A stretch of 64,000 bases of DNA. Origin: Vreelandella glaciei. Lineage in GTDB: Bacteria > Pseudomonadota > Gammaproteobacteria > Pseudomonadales > Halomonadaceae. Shown in pieces: positions 57,103 to 64,000 of this stretch (positions are counted from its first letter, which is position 1; every line of letters begins with the position of its first letter). The notes below the pieces were generated by a model. The model was not told the DNA's origin. It ran no database searches and was given only the letters and a program-made list of their open reading frames with translations. The stretch covers positions 1-64,000 of the forward strand of contig NZ_JACCDE010000017.1 of NCBI RefSeq assembly GCF_013415125.1, given 5' to 3'. A program made the translations under genes and the position numbers.

Positions 57103-57912
57103 TCAAAAACGGACAGCCCGTGAAAAACGATGCGGCAAACATTGGCCGCTGGGCGGTTGAAAGCCTTGAGACAAACTTTGCCAGGTAAAGCGCTGGGCCT
57201 GCTCACAAGCAGTTGGTAAGCGCTCACCAACAGCAATACGTGCGGCAATGGCCGATGCCAGCGTGCAGCCAGAGCCATGGAAGAGTTCGGGCAAACGCGG
57301 CCACTGCCACTGGCGAGTGGTATCGGGCGAGTGCAGTGTGTGCACTACCTGCTGGTCATTGCCGGGCAACGGTTCATCCGTAGCCGTGACCAGGATGGCT
57401 TGGCACCCCTGTGACATCAGTGCCACCGCGCGGGCCGTATCATCGAAAGGGGTGATGATGTCGGGCGTAAGCTGGGCCAACTCAGCGCGATTCGGCGTTA
57501 AGATATCCACAAGCGGTAGCAAGCGATCAATAAACAATTGACGCAAAGCAGGTGTGGATAACTCAGTTCCGCCACCGGCTTTAAAGACCGGATCGGCCAC
57601 CACGGGAATGCCTGGAAAACGGCGAATAATTTGCTCTGCGGCGCGCAGGGTGTCTTCGTCGGCGAGTAGGCCAAGCTTAATCGCCGCGACCTGCATCTCA
57701 CTAATTGCCTCGGCCATTTGGCGCATCGCGGTCGGATCAGCAGGGATCACGCGTGTCACATTATGACAATTTTGTACCGTCAGCGCAGTGGGGATCGTTA
57801 CCGCCCAACCGCCACAGGCAGCAATAGATTCGCTATCAGCGATTAACCCTGCCCCACCAGTCGGATCATGCCCGGCGAGTACCAACACCACGGGAGGAAG
57901 TGGTTGACGCAT
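57103..57912 (-). CDS. thiD: Hydroxymethylpyrimidine/phosphomethylpyrimidine kinase
   Basis: 269-residue ribokinase-like enzyme that phosphorylates HMP and HMP-P in thiamine synthesis. VLAGHDPTGGAGLIADSE is the substrate loop, ALTVQNCHNV and LTPNRAELAQL are typical, and FHGSGCTLASAIAARIA is the anion-hole motif. The ATG at 57912 overlaps the hemJ stop by one base; a TTG one codon upstream is in frame. No thiE is found next to it. Confidence 0.94.
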   Translation of the reverse strand: MRQPLPPVVLVLAGHDPTGGAGLIADSESIAACGGWAVTIPTALTVQNCHNVTRVIPADPTAMRQMAEAISEMQVAAIKLGLLADEDTLRAAEQIIRRFPGIPVVADPVFKAGGGTELSTPALRQLFIDRLLPLVDILTPNRAELAQLTPDIITPFDDTARAVALMSQGCQAILVTATDEPLPGNDQQVVHTLHSPDTTRQWQWPRLPELFHGSGCTLASAIAARIAVGERLPTACEQAQRFTWQSLSQGFQPPSGQCLPHRFSRAVRF

Positions 57913-58343
57913 CAAAAGGGCTTCACAACGGCGAGAATAATAATCGCCACCAGCGCAATCACCGGTGCTTCGTTAAACCAGCGGAAAAACACATGTCCTT
58001 TGGTACAACGATCCTGGGCAAACTGCTTTAAATAGATCAAACAAACGTGATGATAGGCAATAAGCAGAACCACTAGCGCCAGCTTGGCGTGCATCCAGCC
58101 CTGGCTAAACCATTCGGGCACCAGGTAGAGCATCCAGCCACCAAAAATGAGCACCGCAATCATCGAGGGTGTCATGATGCCACGGTAGAGCTTACGCTCC
58201 ATGGTTTTGAAATAACTGATAGCCAGTTCGTCGCCATTATCCCGCGCAGTGGCGTGATACACATACAGGCGGGGTAAATAGAACAGCGCAGCGAACCACG
58301 TCACTACGGCCATTAAGTGAATAGCCTTCACCCATAGGTACAT
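57912..58343 (-). CDS. hemJ: Protoporphyrinogen oxidase HemJ
   Basis: 143-residue inner-membrane protein of the HemJ (UPF0093) family, oxidising protoporphyrinogen IX in the heme pathway. Four hydrophobic helices are visible. YLWVKAIHLMAVVTWFAALFYLPRL has the conserved His near residue 9 and the RLYVYH segment. MERKLYRGIMTPSM and WMHAKLALVVLLIAYHH carry further conserved Arg, Lys and His. Its location beside hemL supports the role. One-base overlap with thiD. Confidence 0.92.
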   Translation of the reverse strand: MYLWVKAIHLMAVVTWFAALFYLPRLYVYHATARDNGDELAISYFKTMERKLYRGIMTPSMIAVLIFGGWMLYLVPEWFSQGWMHAKLALVVLLIAYHHVCLIYLKQFAQDRCTKGHVFFRWFNEAPVIALVAIIILAVVKPF

Positions 58344-58352
58344 TGTCGCTCC

Positions 58353-60173
58353 TTAAAGTGATGAATCCTTCTCGCGTTTATCAGTGCCAAGGTCATCGGC
58401 GCCGCGTGGGTCAGTGTAGTGATAATAACGCTCGATGGCGCCACGGGTGATAATACCTGAAATACGCCGCTGCTTTGGCCGATAGCCGTGCACAACGTAG
58501 AGCGCCCCTAGGGCATTATCCTGCAGTTTTAGAAACGCTTCAGAAAGCGTCGCCTGTAAACCAATCGGCGCCAGCTCCAAACGCTGCCCAGGGATTTCGA
58601 GTAGATCAATCAACTCATCCGCAGGCGGCTCTTCACCCTGCAGCGCCTCATCGTGTTCAAGTAGCCAGCGTGCCAATTCAGCTGCTTTTAGCGCCAGCAC
58701 TGGTTTTTCCTCTGTTGAGCGCTCAATAACTAACCACACCGGGTTGGTTTCTAATAAAAGTCGCGCTTGATCAGGCGTGATCATGCGATCGGTGCGCACC
58801 AGTTGACGCTCCATCACCGCAGGCACCGAAACCCGTGAGAGTGCTTGCATCAACGGTTGCTGAAGCGGGTGCAGCCCGTAGCGCACCGTGCTGATAAAAA
58901 AGCCTTCACAGCCAGTCAATTGACGCGAGGTTAAACACGCCACTACCACCGCCAACATGCCGGGAAGCATAATACTCGGCGTGTGGGTTAACTCCAAAAG
59001 CGCCATTAGCGCAGCCAAGGGCGCTTGTAACACCGCCCCCATCATTGCAGCCATACCTAGCATCGCGTAAATGCCAGGATCCGCGGCTTTATCGGACCAA
59101 AGCCAGCCCCCCAGTAAACCAAACAGCGCGCCTGTGGCAGCGCCTATGACCAACACCGGGCCGATAATACCGATGGGAACACCGCCAGCGACGGTTAGCG
59201 CCGTAAGCAGCAGTTTGACGATCATTAGCGCCAGCAGCACTTTAATTTCCAGCTGGTTATTGAGCGCCGCCGCCACGCTGTCATAGCCGATGCCCTGAAC
59301 CTGGGGGAACCACCAGGCCACCGCGCCAGTTGCCACCCCTACCAAGCCAAGACGCAACCAAAGCGGCCACTGCATAATCCGCTGACTGCGTGAAATATGA
59401 ATAAACAGCCCGGCTAGCAGACCAATCACCAGTCCGGTAACCACAATCCACGGCAAGTTGATCAGTGAGCCCAGTGCTATCTCGGGGATACGGAAAGCGG
59501 GTTCGTTGCCATACGCCAACTGCGCCACCAGCGCGCCCATGGTAGAGGCCAAAATCACGGGCATAAAGCTCATTAAAGTGTACTCCATCATCACCACTTC
59601 CATGGCAAAGATGACACCCGCGATAGGGGTGTTAAAAGAGGCGGAAATAGCAGCTGCGGTGCCGCACGCCACGAGTACTCTAAGGCTATTATTAGGCAAA
59701 CGTATCTGCTGACCAAGCCCGCTAGCCGCCGCTGCCCCCAAGTGAATAGCCGGGCCCTCACGACCCGCAGACAAACCACCTAGCACCACGACAACGCCCA
59801 CCCACCACTGATTGAGCCAGTTGCGTAACGGAAAACGGCCTTGATGATAGGTAAGCCGCTCAATCACGTGGCCAACGCCCAGCTTGCGCGCTGCCGGTTT
59901 TTGCCGGTACAGCAGCACACCCACAAGGGTAACCGCCAGCATGGGTAGCAGCGCACGTAGCCAGGGTGCCATGCTTTCAAACGCTTCTGGATCGCCATCG
60001 GTCATGTAAAGCGCGGCGCCCGCTTCCAATAGCAGTCGAAACGCCACCATCACAGCGCCGGTAATAACCCCCGAGACAAGGCCCAGCAAACAGAGTTGCG
60101 GAAGGGCGTCGACGTTGGCCAACTGGCGACGAAAACTCTCTAAGGTAAAATCCGATCGGGAAAAACGCGCCAC
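58353..60173 (-). CDS. ClC-family chloride channel/antiporter with CBS region
   Basis: 606-residue membrane protein. Residues about 20-430 form the ClC core with GREGPAIHLGAAAASGLGQQ (with the gating Glu conserved, typical of H+/Cl- exchangers), FNTPIAGVIFAMEVVMMEY and GVPIGIIGPVLVIGAATGALFG. The C-terminal 170 residues form a CBS-pair-like cytoplasmic part (RTDRMITPDQARLLLETN, ATLSEAFLKLQDNALGALYVV). E. coli ClcA lacks such a tail. It may aid pH or ionic balance in a salt-loving cell (inference). It lies 10 bases from hemJ. Confidence 0.93.
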   Translation of the reverse strand: MARFSRSDFTLESFRRQLANVDALPQLCLLGLVSGVITGAVMVAFRLLLEAGAALYMTDGDPEAFESMAPWLRALLPMLAVTLVGVLLYRQKPAARKLGVGHVIERLTYHQGRFPLRNWLNQWWVGVVVVLGGLSAGREGPAIHLGAAAASGLGQQIRLPNNSLRVLVACGTAAAISASFNTPIAGVIFAMEVVMMEYTLMSFMPVILASTMGALVAQLAYGNEPAFRIPEIALGSLINLPWIVVTGLVIGLLAGLFIHISRSQRIMQWPLWLRLGLVGVATGAVAWWFPQVQGIGYDSVAAALNNQLEIKVLLALMIVKLLLTALTVAGGVPIGIIGPVLVIGAATGALFGLLGGWLWSDKAADPGIYAMLGMAAMMGAVLQAPLAALMALLELTHTPSIMLPGMLAVVVACLTSRQLTGCEGFFISTVRYGLHPLQQPLMQALSRVSVPAVMERQLVRTDRMITPDQARLLLETNPVWLVIERSTEEKPVLALKAAELARWLLEHDEALQGEEPPADELIDLLEIPGQRLELAPIGLQATLSEAFLKLQDNALGALYVVHGYRPKQRRISGIITRGAIERYYHYTDPRGADDLGTDKREKDSSL

Positions 60174-60307
60174 AGCGACCTTCCTTGCTCTTGTATCTTT
60201 ACACTCTTGTGTATCATAGCTGGATACGCTTAAACAGCTTGGTGTCCTATGCTTAAGCTAATAGCGAATTTGGTTTTCTACTCAGCGGCATCCGTAAGGA
60301 GTGATTT

Positions 60308-61342
60308 GTGATTAAGGTCGGCATTGTTGGCGGTACCGGTTACACCGGCGTTGAACTACTGCGGCTACTCGCCCAGCACCCCCACGTCAACGTAGCCATG
60401 ATTACCTCGCGCTCGGAAACCGGCGTCAAGGTGTGCGATATGTACCCCAACCTGCGCGGCCATTACGACACGCTGGCGTTTAGCGAGCCGGACGCCAAAC
60501 AGCTGGGCGCCATGGATGCGGTATTTTTTGCCACACCTCACGGCGTTGCTCACGCCCTGGCGGGTGAGCTACTCGAAAACGGCACTCGGGTGATCGATCT
60601 ATCGGCCGACTTCCGGCTGCGCGATGCCGACGAGTGGAGCCGTTGGTACGACCAGGCCCACGGCGCCCCGGAACTGTTGCAAGAGGCGGTCTACGGGCTG
60701 CCGGAAATGCACCGTGAGAAAATCAAAGAAGCACGTTTAATCGCCGTACCCGGCTGCTACCCCACTGCCGTTCAATTGGGCTACCTGCCGCTTCTGGAAG
60801 CGGGTTTGATCGACCCAGGTCAACTGATTGCCGACTGCAAATCCGGCGTTACCGGCGCAGGTCGTGGCGCTAAAGTAGGTTCACTGCTCGCTGAAGCCAG
60901 CGAGTCGATGAAAGCCTATGGCGCCTCGGGCCACCGCCACCTGCCGGAAATTAGCCAAGGACTTAGGGATATCCAGCAGTCCACGGTGGGTTTAACCTTT
61001 GTGCCCCACTTAACGCCGATGATCCGCGGCATTCACGCCACCCTTTACGGCCAGCTCACCACTGAGCCCGGCGATCTGCAGGCTCTATTTGAGCAGCGCT
61101 ACGCTAACGAACCCTTTGTCGATGTGATGCCTGCTGGCAGTCACCCAGAGACGCGCAGCGTCAAAGGCATCAATACCTGCCGCCTAGCGGTCCATCGCCC
61201 CAGCAATGGCAATACGGTCGTGGTGCTATCGGTGATTGATAATTTGGTCAAAGGCGCCTCGGGCCAAGCGATCCAAAACCTCAACCTGATGTTCGGCTTT
61301 GACGAGAACACCGGACTTACTGCCCCCGCGCTGATGCCTTAA
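60308..61342 (+). CDS. argC: N-acetyl-gamma-glutamyl-phosphate reductase
   Basis: NADPH-dependent reductase, third step of arginine synthesis, 344 residues. It opens [23 protein letters not shown]; the active-site Cys is in [37 protein letters not shown] and GHRHLPEI are conserved. The start is GTG at 60308 with AAGGAG 6 bases upstream, a clear non-ATG start. Divergent from the ClC gene. A palindromic element follows its stop. Confidence 0.96.
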   Translation: MIKVGIVGGTGYTGVELLRLLAQHPHVNVAMITSRSETGVKVCDMYPNLRGHYDTLAFSEPDAKQLGAMDAVFFATPHGVAHALAGELLENGTRVIDLSADFRLRDADEWSRWYDQAHGAPELLQEAVYGLPEMHREKIKEARLIAVPGCYPTAVQLGYLPLLEAGLIDPGQLIADCKSGVTGAGRGAKVGSLLAEASESMKAYGASGHRHLPEISQGLRDIQQSTVGLTFVPHLTPMIRGIHATLYGQLTTEPGDLQALFEQRYANEPFVDVMPAGSHPETRSVKGINTCRLAVHRPSNGNTVVVLSVIDNLVKGASGQAIQNLNLMFGFDENTGLTAPALMP

Positions 61343-61363
61343 ACACCTCACCAAAACCAGCAT

Positions 61364-61460
61364 GCAGAGGGCAGCTCAGAGAGGAGGTCATTTGCCAAGG
61401 AAGGCAAATGTAGCGTCCATGGAAGGATTCACAGCGCCTCCTCGGCGAGCTGCCCTCTGC
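61364..61460. repeat. 97-base nested palindromic element
   Basis: Outer arms GCAGAGGGCAGCTC (61364-61377) and GAGCTGCCCTCTGC (61447-61460) are a perfect 14-bp inverted repeat. Inside, GAGGAGG pairs with CCTCCTC (61381-61387 with 61437-61443), and CATTTGCC pairs with GGCAAATG (61389-61396 with 61402-61409). The multi-armed fold and intergenic position suit a REP/MITE-like interspersed element; the 92-codon frame on the other strand is a shadow. Confidence 0.7.
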
Positions 61461-61559
61461 TTGATATACCAACACAATAGTTGACCAATTTGCTGGGAAT
61501 TACCCATAATCACCCCCCAATGCCGATTTATTCGTTCTTTAAGCTCGCGGGAGGTACCC

Positions 61560-61913
61560 ATGAGCGGTGCAGAAGCCTTTGTTCCGACCCCACTACTGCT
61601 CTCTGATAGTGCACGAAAACGTATTAACGCACTGATTGCAGAAGAAAATAACCCATCACTCAAACTGCGGGTCTACGTGACCGGTGGCGGCTGTTCGGGT
61701 TTTCAGTACGGCTTCGACTTTGCTGACAATGTCGCCGACGATGACACTGTGATTGAGTTCGGTGAGGCCGCACTGGTCGTCGACCCCCTCTCTTACCAGT
61801 ATCTGGTGGGCTCCACGGTCGACTACGAAGAAGGCTTAGCGGGCGCGCGTTTTCGCGTTCAAAACCCCAATGCCACCACCACCTGCGGCTGCGGCGCTTC
61901 CTTTATGGTCTAA
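61560..61913 (+). CDS. erpA: Iron-sulfur cluster insertion protein ErpA
   Basis: 117-residue A-type carrier that passes Fe-S clusters to apoproteins. The three conserved cysteines are in [15 protein letters not shown] and [30 protein letters not shown] is typical of ErpA. GGGAGG is about 6 bases before the ATG. It stands alone between the palindromic element and the ABC transporter operon. Confidence 0.96.
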   Translation: MSGAEAFVPTPLLLSDSARKRINALIAEENNPSLKLRVYVTGGGCSGFQYGFDFADNVADDDTVIEFGEAALVVDPLSYQYLVGSTVDYEEGLAGARFRVQNPNATTTCGCGASFMV

Positions 61914-62061
61914 ACAGCGTTGGCCCACGACGCTCCCCGTGACTTGACGCCCTGACGGTTTCTCGCCAAGGTTGATAGGTCAATAACGGCTAAAAAGGGT
62001 ATTCGAGCGCCATACCTTGCTCGGAAACCCGCTACTAGCCACATAAAGCACGGGGAAACTT

Positions 62062-62838
62062 ATGAAAGTTGCACTACCACTCAGCCTGACCAAAACAACG
62101 CTTGCACTCGCACTGGGATTGGGCAGCGCCACTGCCGCCATGGCTCAAACGCCATCGGTGAACGTGGCCACTGACCCAAGCTTTGTGCCATTTGAAATGA
62201 TGGATCAAGAGACCGGCGAAATGGTCGGCTTCGATATGGATATCATCAACGAAGTCGCCGAACGTGCAGGCTTTGAAGTCAACCTGACGACCATGGAATT
62301 CTCCGGCATCATTCCCGCCGTGCAAACGGGTAGTCAAGAGATCGCCATCGCCGGTACCACCATCACTGACGAGCGCTCTGAAGTCGTTGACTTCTCCGAC
62401 CCCTACTACGATTCAGGTTTACGCATCATTGTCCGCGCCGATAACGACAGCGTCGAGACACTAGAAGACCTCCAAGACCTCGCCGTCGGTACCAAAATTG
62501 GTTCCACCAGTTATGACTACCTTCAGCAAGAACTCGGCGAAGATGCTGAAATCACCCCCTTCCCAGGGACTGCCGACATGTACATGGCGCTGCTAGGCCG
62601 CAACGTCGACGCCGTGCTCTATGATGCCCCTAACGTCTCTTACTTCTCGCAAACTCGCGGTGAAGGCCGTACCAAGGTTGTTGGCCCTCTGTATGAAGGT
62701 CAGCAGTACGGCATCGTGTTCCACAAAGGCAGTGAGTGGGTAGAGCCGACTAACGAAGCGTTGGCCGCCATGCGCGAAGATGGCACCTACGATGAGATCT
62801 ACACCAAGTGGTTTGGTGAAGCGCCTAGCGAAGAGTGA
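62062..62838 (+). CDS. Polar amino-acid ABC transporter substrate-binding protein
   Basis: 258-residue periplasmic binding protein of family 3 (GlnH/HisJ type). A signal peptide ends near SATAAMAQ (about residue 29). [29 protein letters not shown] is the family lead, and [27 protein letters not shown] is the core signature; [12 protein letters not shown] and [25 protein letters not shown] complete it. The ligand is probably glutamine or a related amino acid, not proven. First gene of the operon running off the window. Confidence 0.92.
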   Translation: MKVALPLSLTKTTLALALGLGSATAAMAQTPSVNVATDPSFVPFEMMDQETGEMVGFDMDIINEVAERAGFEVNLTTMEFSGIIPAVQTGSQEIAIAGTTITDERSEVVDFSDPYYDSGLRIIVRADNDSVETLEDLQDLAVGTKIGSTSYDYLQQELGEDAEITPFPGTADMYMALLGRNVDAVLYDAPNVSYFSQTRGEGRTKVVGPLYEGQQYGIVFHKGSEWVEPTNEALAAMREDGTYDEIYTKWFGEAPSEE

Positions 62839-62871
62839 GTATAAAAGCTCTCTATTAGCGTAACGCTGTTA

Positions 62872-62902
62872 CAGGGCCGGGTGGCCACAACCCCCGGCCC
62901 TG
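62872..62902 (+). other. Hairpin between binding-protein and permease genes
   Basis: CAGGGCCGGG (62872-62881) pairs with CCCGGCCCTG (62893-62902). No immediate T-run follows. Such hairpins often protect the mRNA of the abundant binding protein and lower permease expression (family knowledge). Confidence 0.6.
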
Positions 62903-62954
62903 CTGCATTTCTCATGTGTTTTTTGTCATCTGCTTTTGTTTCAGGAGTCTACGC

Positions 62955-63626
62955 GTGGACGTCAATTTTCAGTTTGATTGGTCGGCAGCGTTTGGGTCTA
63001 TCCCTTACCTGCTGCCGGGTATTCCCTGGACGCTGCTTATCTCGTTTGGCGGTCTCGCCATCGGATTCTTTATCGGAATATTCTTTGGCCTATTACGTAT
63101 TAGCCGCCTGCGTTGGCTACGCTGGCCAGCCATCGTTTACGTCGAAGTATTTCGCGGCACGCCTATCCTGGTACAAGTACTGTTTATTTTTTACGGCTTG
63201 CCGCAACTATTAGGCAGCCCAATTAACGCGCTGGTCGCCGGTATTGCTGCGATCGCGGTTAATTCCGGTGCTTACATTTCAGAAATTGTGCGTGGCGGTG
63301 TGCAATCAATTGAACGCGGCCAGGGTGAAGCATCACTCTCCCTAGGGCTCTCCCGCACTCAAGCATTTCGCTACGTTATCTGGCCCCAGGCGTTTCGGCG
63401 CATGATTCCTCCCCTCGGTAACCAGGGCATCATCAGCATCAAAGACACCTCACTGTTTTCAGTGATAGGCGTCGGTGAGCTAGTGCGTCAGGGGCAGATC
63501 TATATCGCCACCACCTTTACGGCGCTTGAGGTCTACTTCATGGTCGCCCTGATGTACCTGGCAATCACCTGGACCCTATCAATCATCCTCCGCCAGCTTG
63601 AGATCAGGGGCCTGGCAGGACAATAA
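62955..63626 (+). CDS. Polar amino-acid ABC transporter permease
   Basis: 223-residue inner-membrane permease of the HisM/GlnP type with about five helices. LLPGIPWTLLISFGGLAIGFFIG, YVEVFRGTPILVQVLFIFYGLPQL and the EAA loop GQGEASLSLGLSRTQAFRYVIWPQA are family hallmarks. The start is GTG at 62955 with CAGGAG 7 bases upstream; the frame extends back to 62916 without a signal. It is followed after 11 bases by the ATPase. Confidence 0.92.
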   Translation: MDVNFQFDWSAAFGSIPYLLPGIPWTLLISFGGLAIGFFIGIFFGLLRISRLRWLRWPAIVYVEVFRGTPILVQVLFIFYGLPQLLGSPINALVAGIAAIAVNSGAYISEIVRGGVQSIERGQGEASLSLGLSRTQAFRYVIWPQAFRRMIPPLGNQGIISIKDTSLFSVIGVGELVRQGQIYIATTFTALEVYFMVALMYLAITWTLSIILRQLEIRGLAGQ

Positions 63627-63637
63627 GGACACGCGCA

Positions 63638-64000
63638 ATGAGCGAGACAATGAGCAACACAACGCAACCCATTGTGCGTATGCAGCAGCTTAATAAACAC
63701 TTTGGCAGCCTGCACGTACTTAACGATATTGACCTAACGATTGTGCCTGGTGAAGTCGTCGTGATCATCGGTGCCAGTGGCTCTGGCAAATCCACGCTAA
63801 TTCGCTGTATTAACGGTTTGGAAGAGTTCCAATCGGGCAGCCTGGTGGTCGACAGCAACGAACTATTGCCCCATGGGAAGAGTACCCAAGCGCTGCAAAC
63901 CATCCGTACCGAAGTGGGCATGGTCTTTCAGCAATTTAATCTCTTTCCTCATCTCAGCGTGATCGATAACGTCACCCTGGCGCCAATGAAAGTGCGCGGT
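63638..64000 (+). CDS. Polar amino-acid ABC transporter ATP-binding protein (partial)
   Basis: The 5' part (121 codons) of a GlnQ-type ATPase cut by the window end. ATG at 63638 has AAGGA about 9 bases upstream. MQQLNKHFGSLHVLNDIDL opens the domain, GASGSGKSTLIRCINGLEEF is the Walker A region, and MVFQQFNLFPHLSV is the Q-loop. It energises uptake with the permease and binding protein upstream. Confidence 0.92.
   Translation, partial: MSETMSNTTQPIVRMQQLNKHFGSLHVLNDIDLTIVPGEVVVIIGASGSGKSTLIRCINGLEEFQSGSLVVDSNELLPHGKSTQALQTIRTEVGMVFQQFNLFPHLSVIDNVTLAPMKVRG

Noticed and set aside
60191..60217. Candidate argC promoter TTGTAT / TATCAT
   Set aside because: The spacer is only 15 bases and the -35 is poor; not reported as a feature.
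61388..61663. Leftward 91-codon frame over the palindromic element
   Set aside because: It is antisense to erpA and the repeat; no RBS or family similarity.

Overview
The window looks like a chromosomal segment of a moderately halophilic gammaproteobacterium of the Halomonas/Halomonadaceae type. This is inferred from the acidic, mid-GC protein set and from gene orders shared with Pseudomonas and E. coli: secB-yibN/gpmI-envC-ctpA, ubiI-ubiH-pepP-ygfB/zapA-ssrS-ygfA, rpmH-rnpA-yidC-mnmE, and dnaA-dnaN-recF-gyrB. It contains the replication origin region. dnaA, dnaN, recF and gyrB run leftward and rpmH, rnpA, yidC and mnmE run rightward from an AT-rich, DnaA-box-bearing gap at about 47.1-47.4 kb. 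Four perfect 16-bp parS palindromes lie at 40.0-43.9 kb.

Layout: 0.2-4.1 kb holds pyrB converging on gshB-yqgE-ruvX and a CvfB-like S1 protein. 4.3-6.5 kb holds a sodium:solute symporter and an orphan protein. 6.5-12.6 kb holds rsmE, secB and a membrane rhodanese, divergent from gpmI-envC-ctpA. 12.6-18.7 kb holds ubiquinone hydroxylases, pepP and ygfB, divergent from zapA, 6S RNA and the 5-formyl-THF cyclo-ligase. 18.7-21.4 kb holds an unlisted 32-residue membrane peptide, ilvA and rpiA.

21.4-36.8 kb is a lipopolysaccharide core locus. Inner-core genes (waaA, hldE, a GT9 heptosyltransferase, waaF, hldD) flank a rightward run of kdkA, an O-antigen ligase-like protein, five glycosyltransferases (GT8, GT4, GT2, GT4, GT90), a YrbL-like kinase-fold protein and an OpgB-like phosphoglycerol transferase. 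Parts of this run are visibly AT-richer than the flanks, which suggests acquisition by transfer. gmhB, another heptose gene, lies further on beside glyQS.

36.9-51.5 kb is the origin-proximal housekeeping block. 51.5-61 kb holds rlmJ, an OmpA-type lipoprotein, hemW-rdgB, a decayed regulator remnant, a small exported protein, hemL, thiD, hemJ, a ClC channel and argC. 61.3-64 kb holds a palindromic intergenic element, erpA and the start of a polar amino-acid ABC transporter operon that is cut by the window end.

No tRNA, rRNA, CRISPR array, insertion sequence, phage or recognisable defence system was seen. The most notable non-standard items are the parS cluster (two sites inside recF), the 32-codon peptide gene, the regulator remnant with an internal stop, the palindromic element at 61.4 kb, the hairpins in the dnaN-recF gap and the rpmH leader, the missing yidD, and the variable LPS genes.
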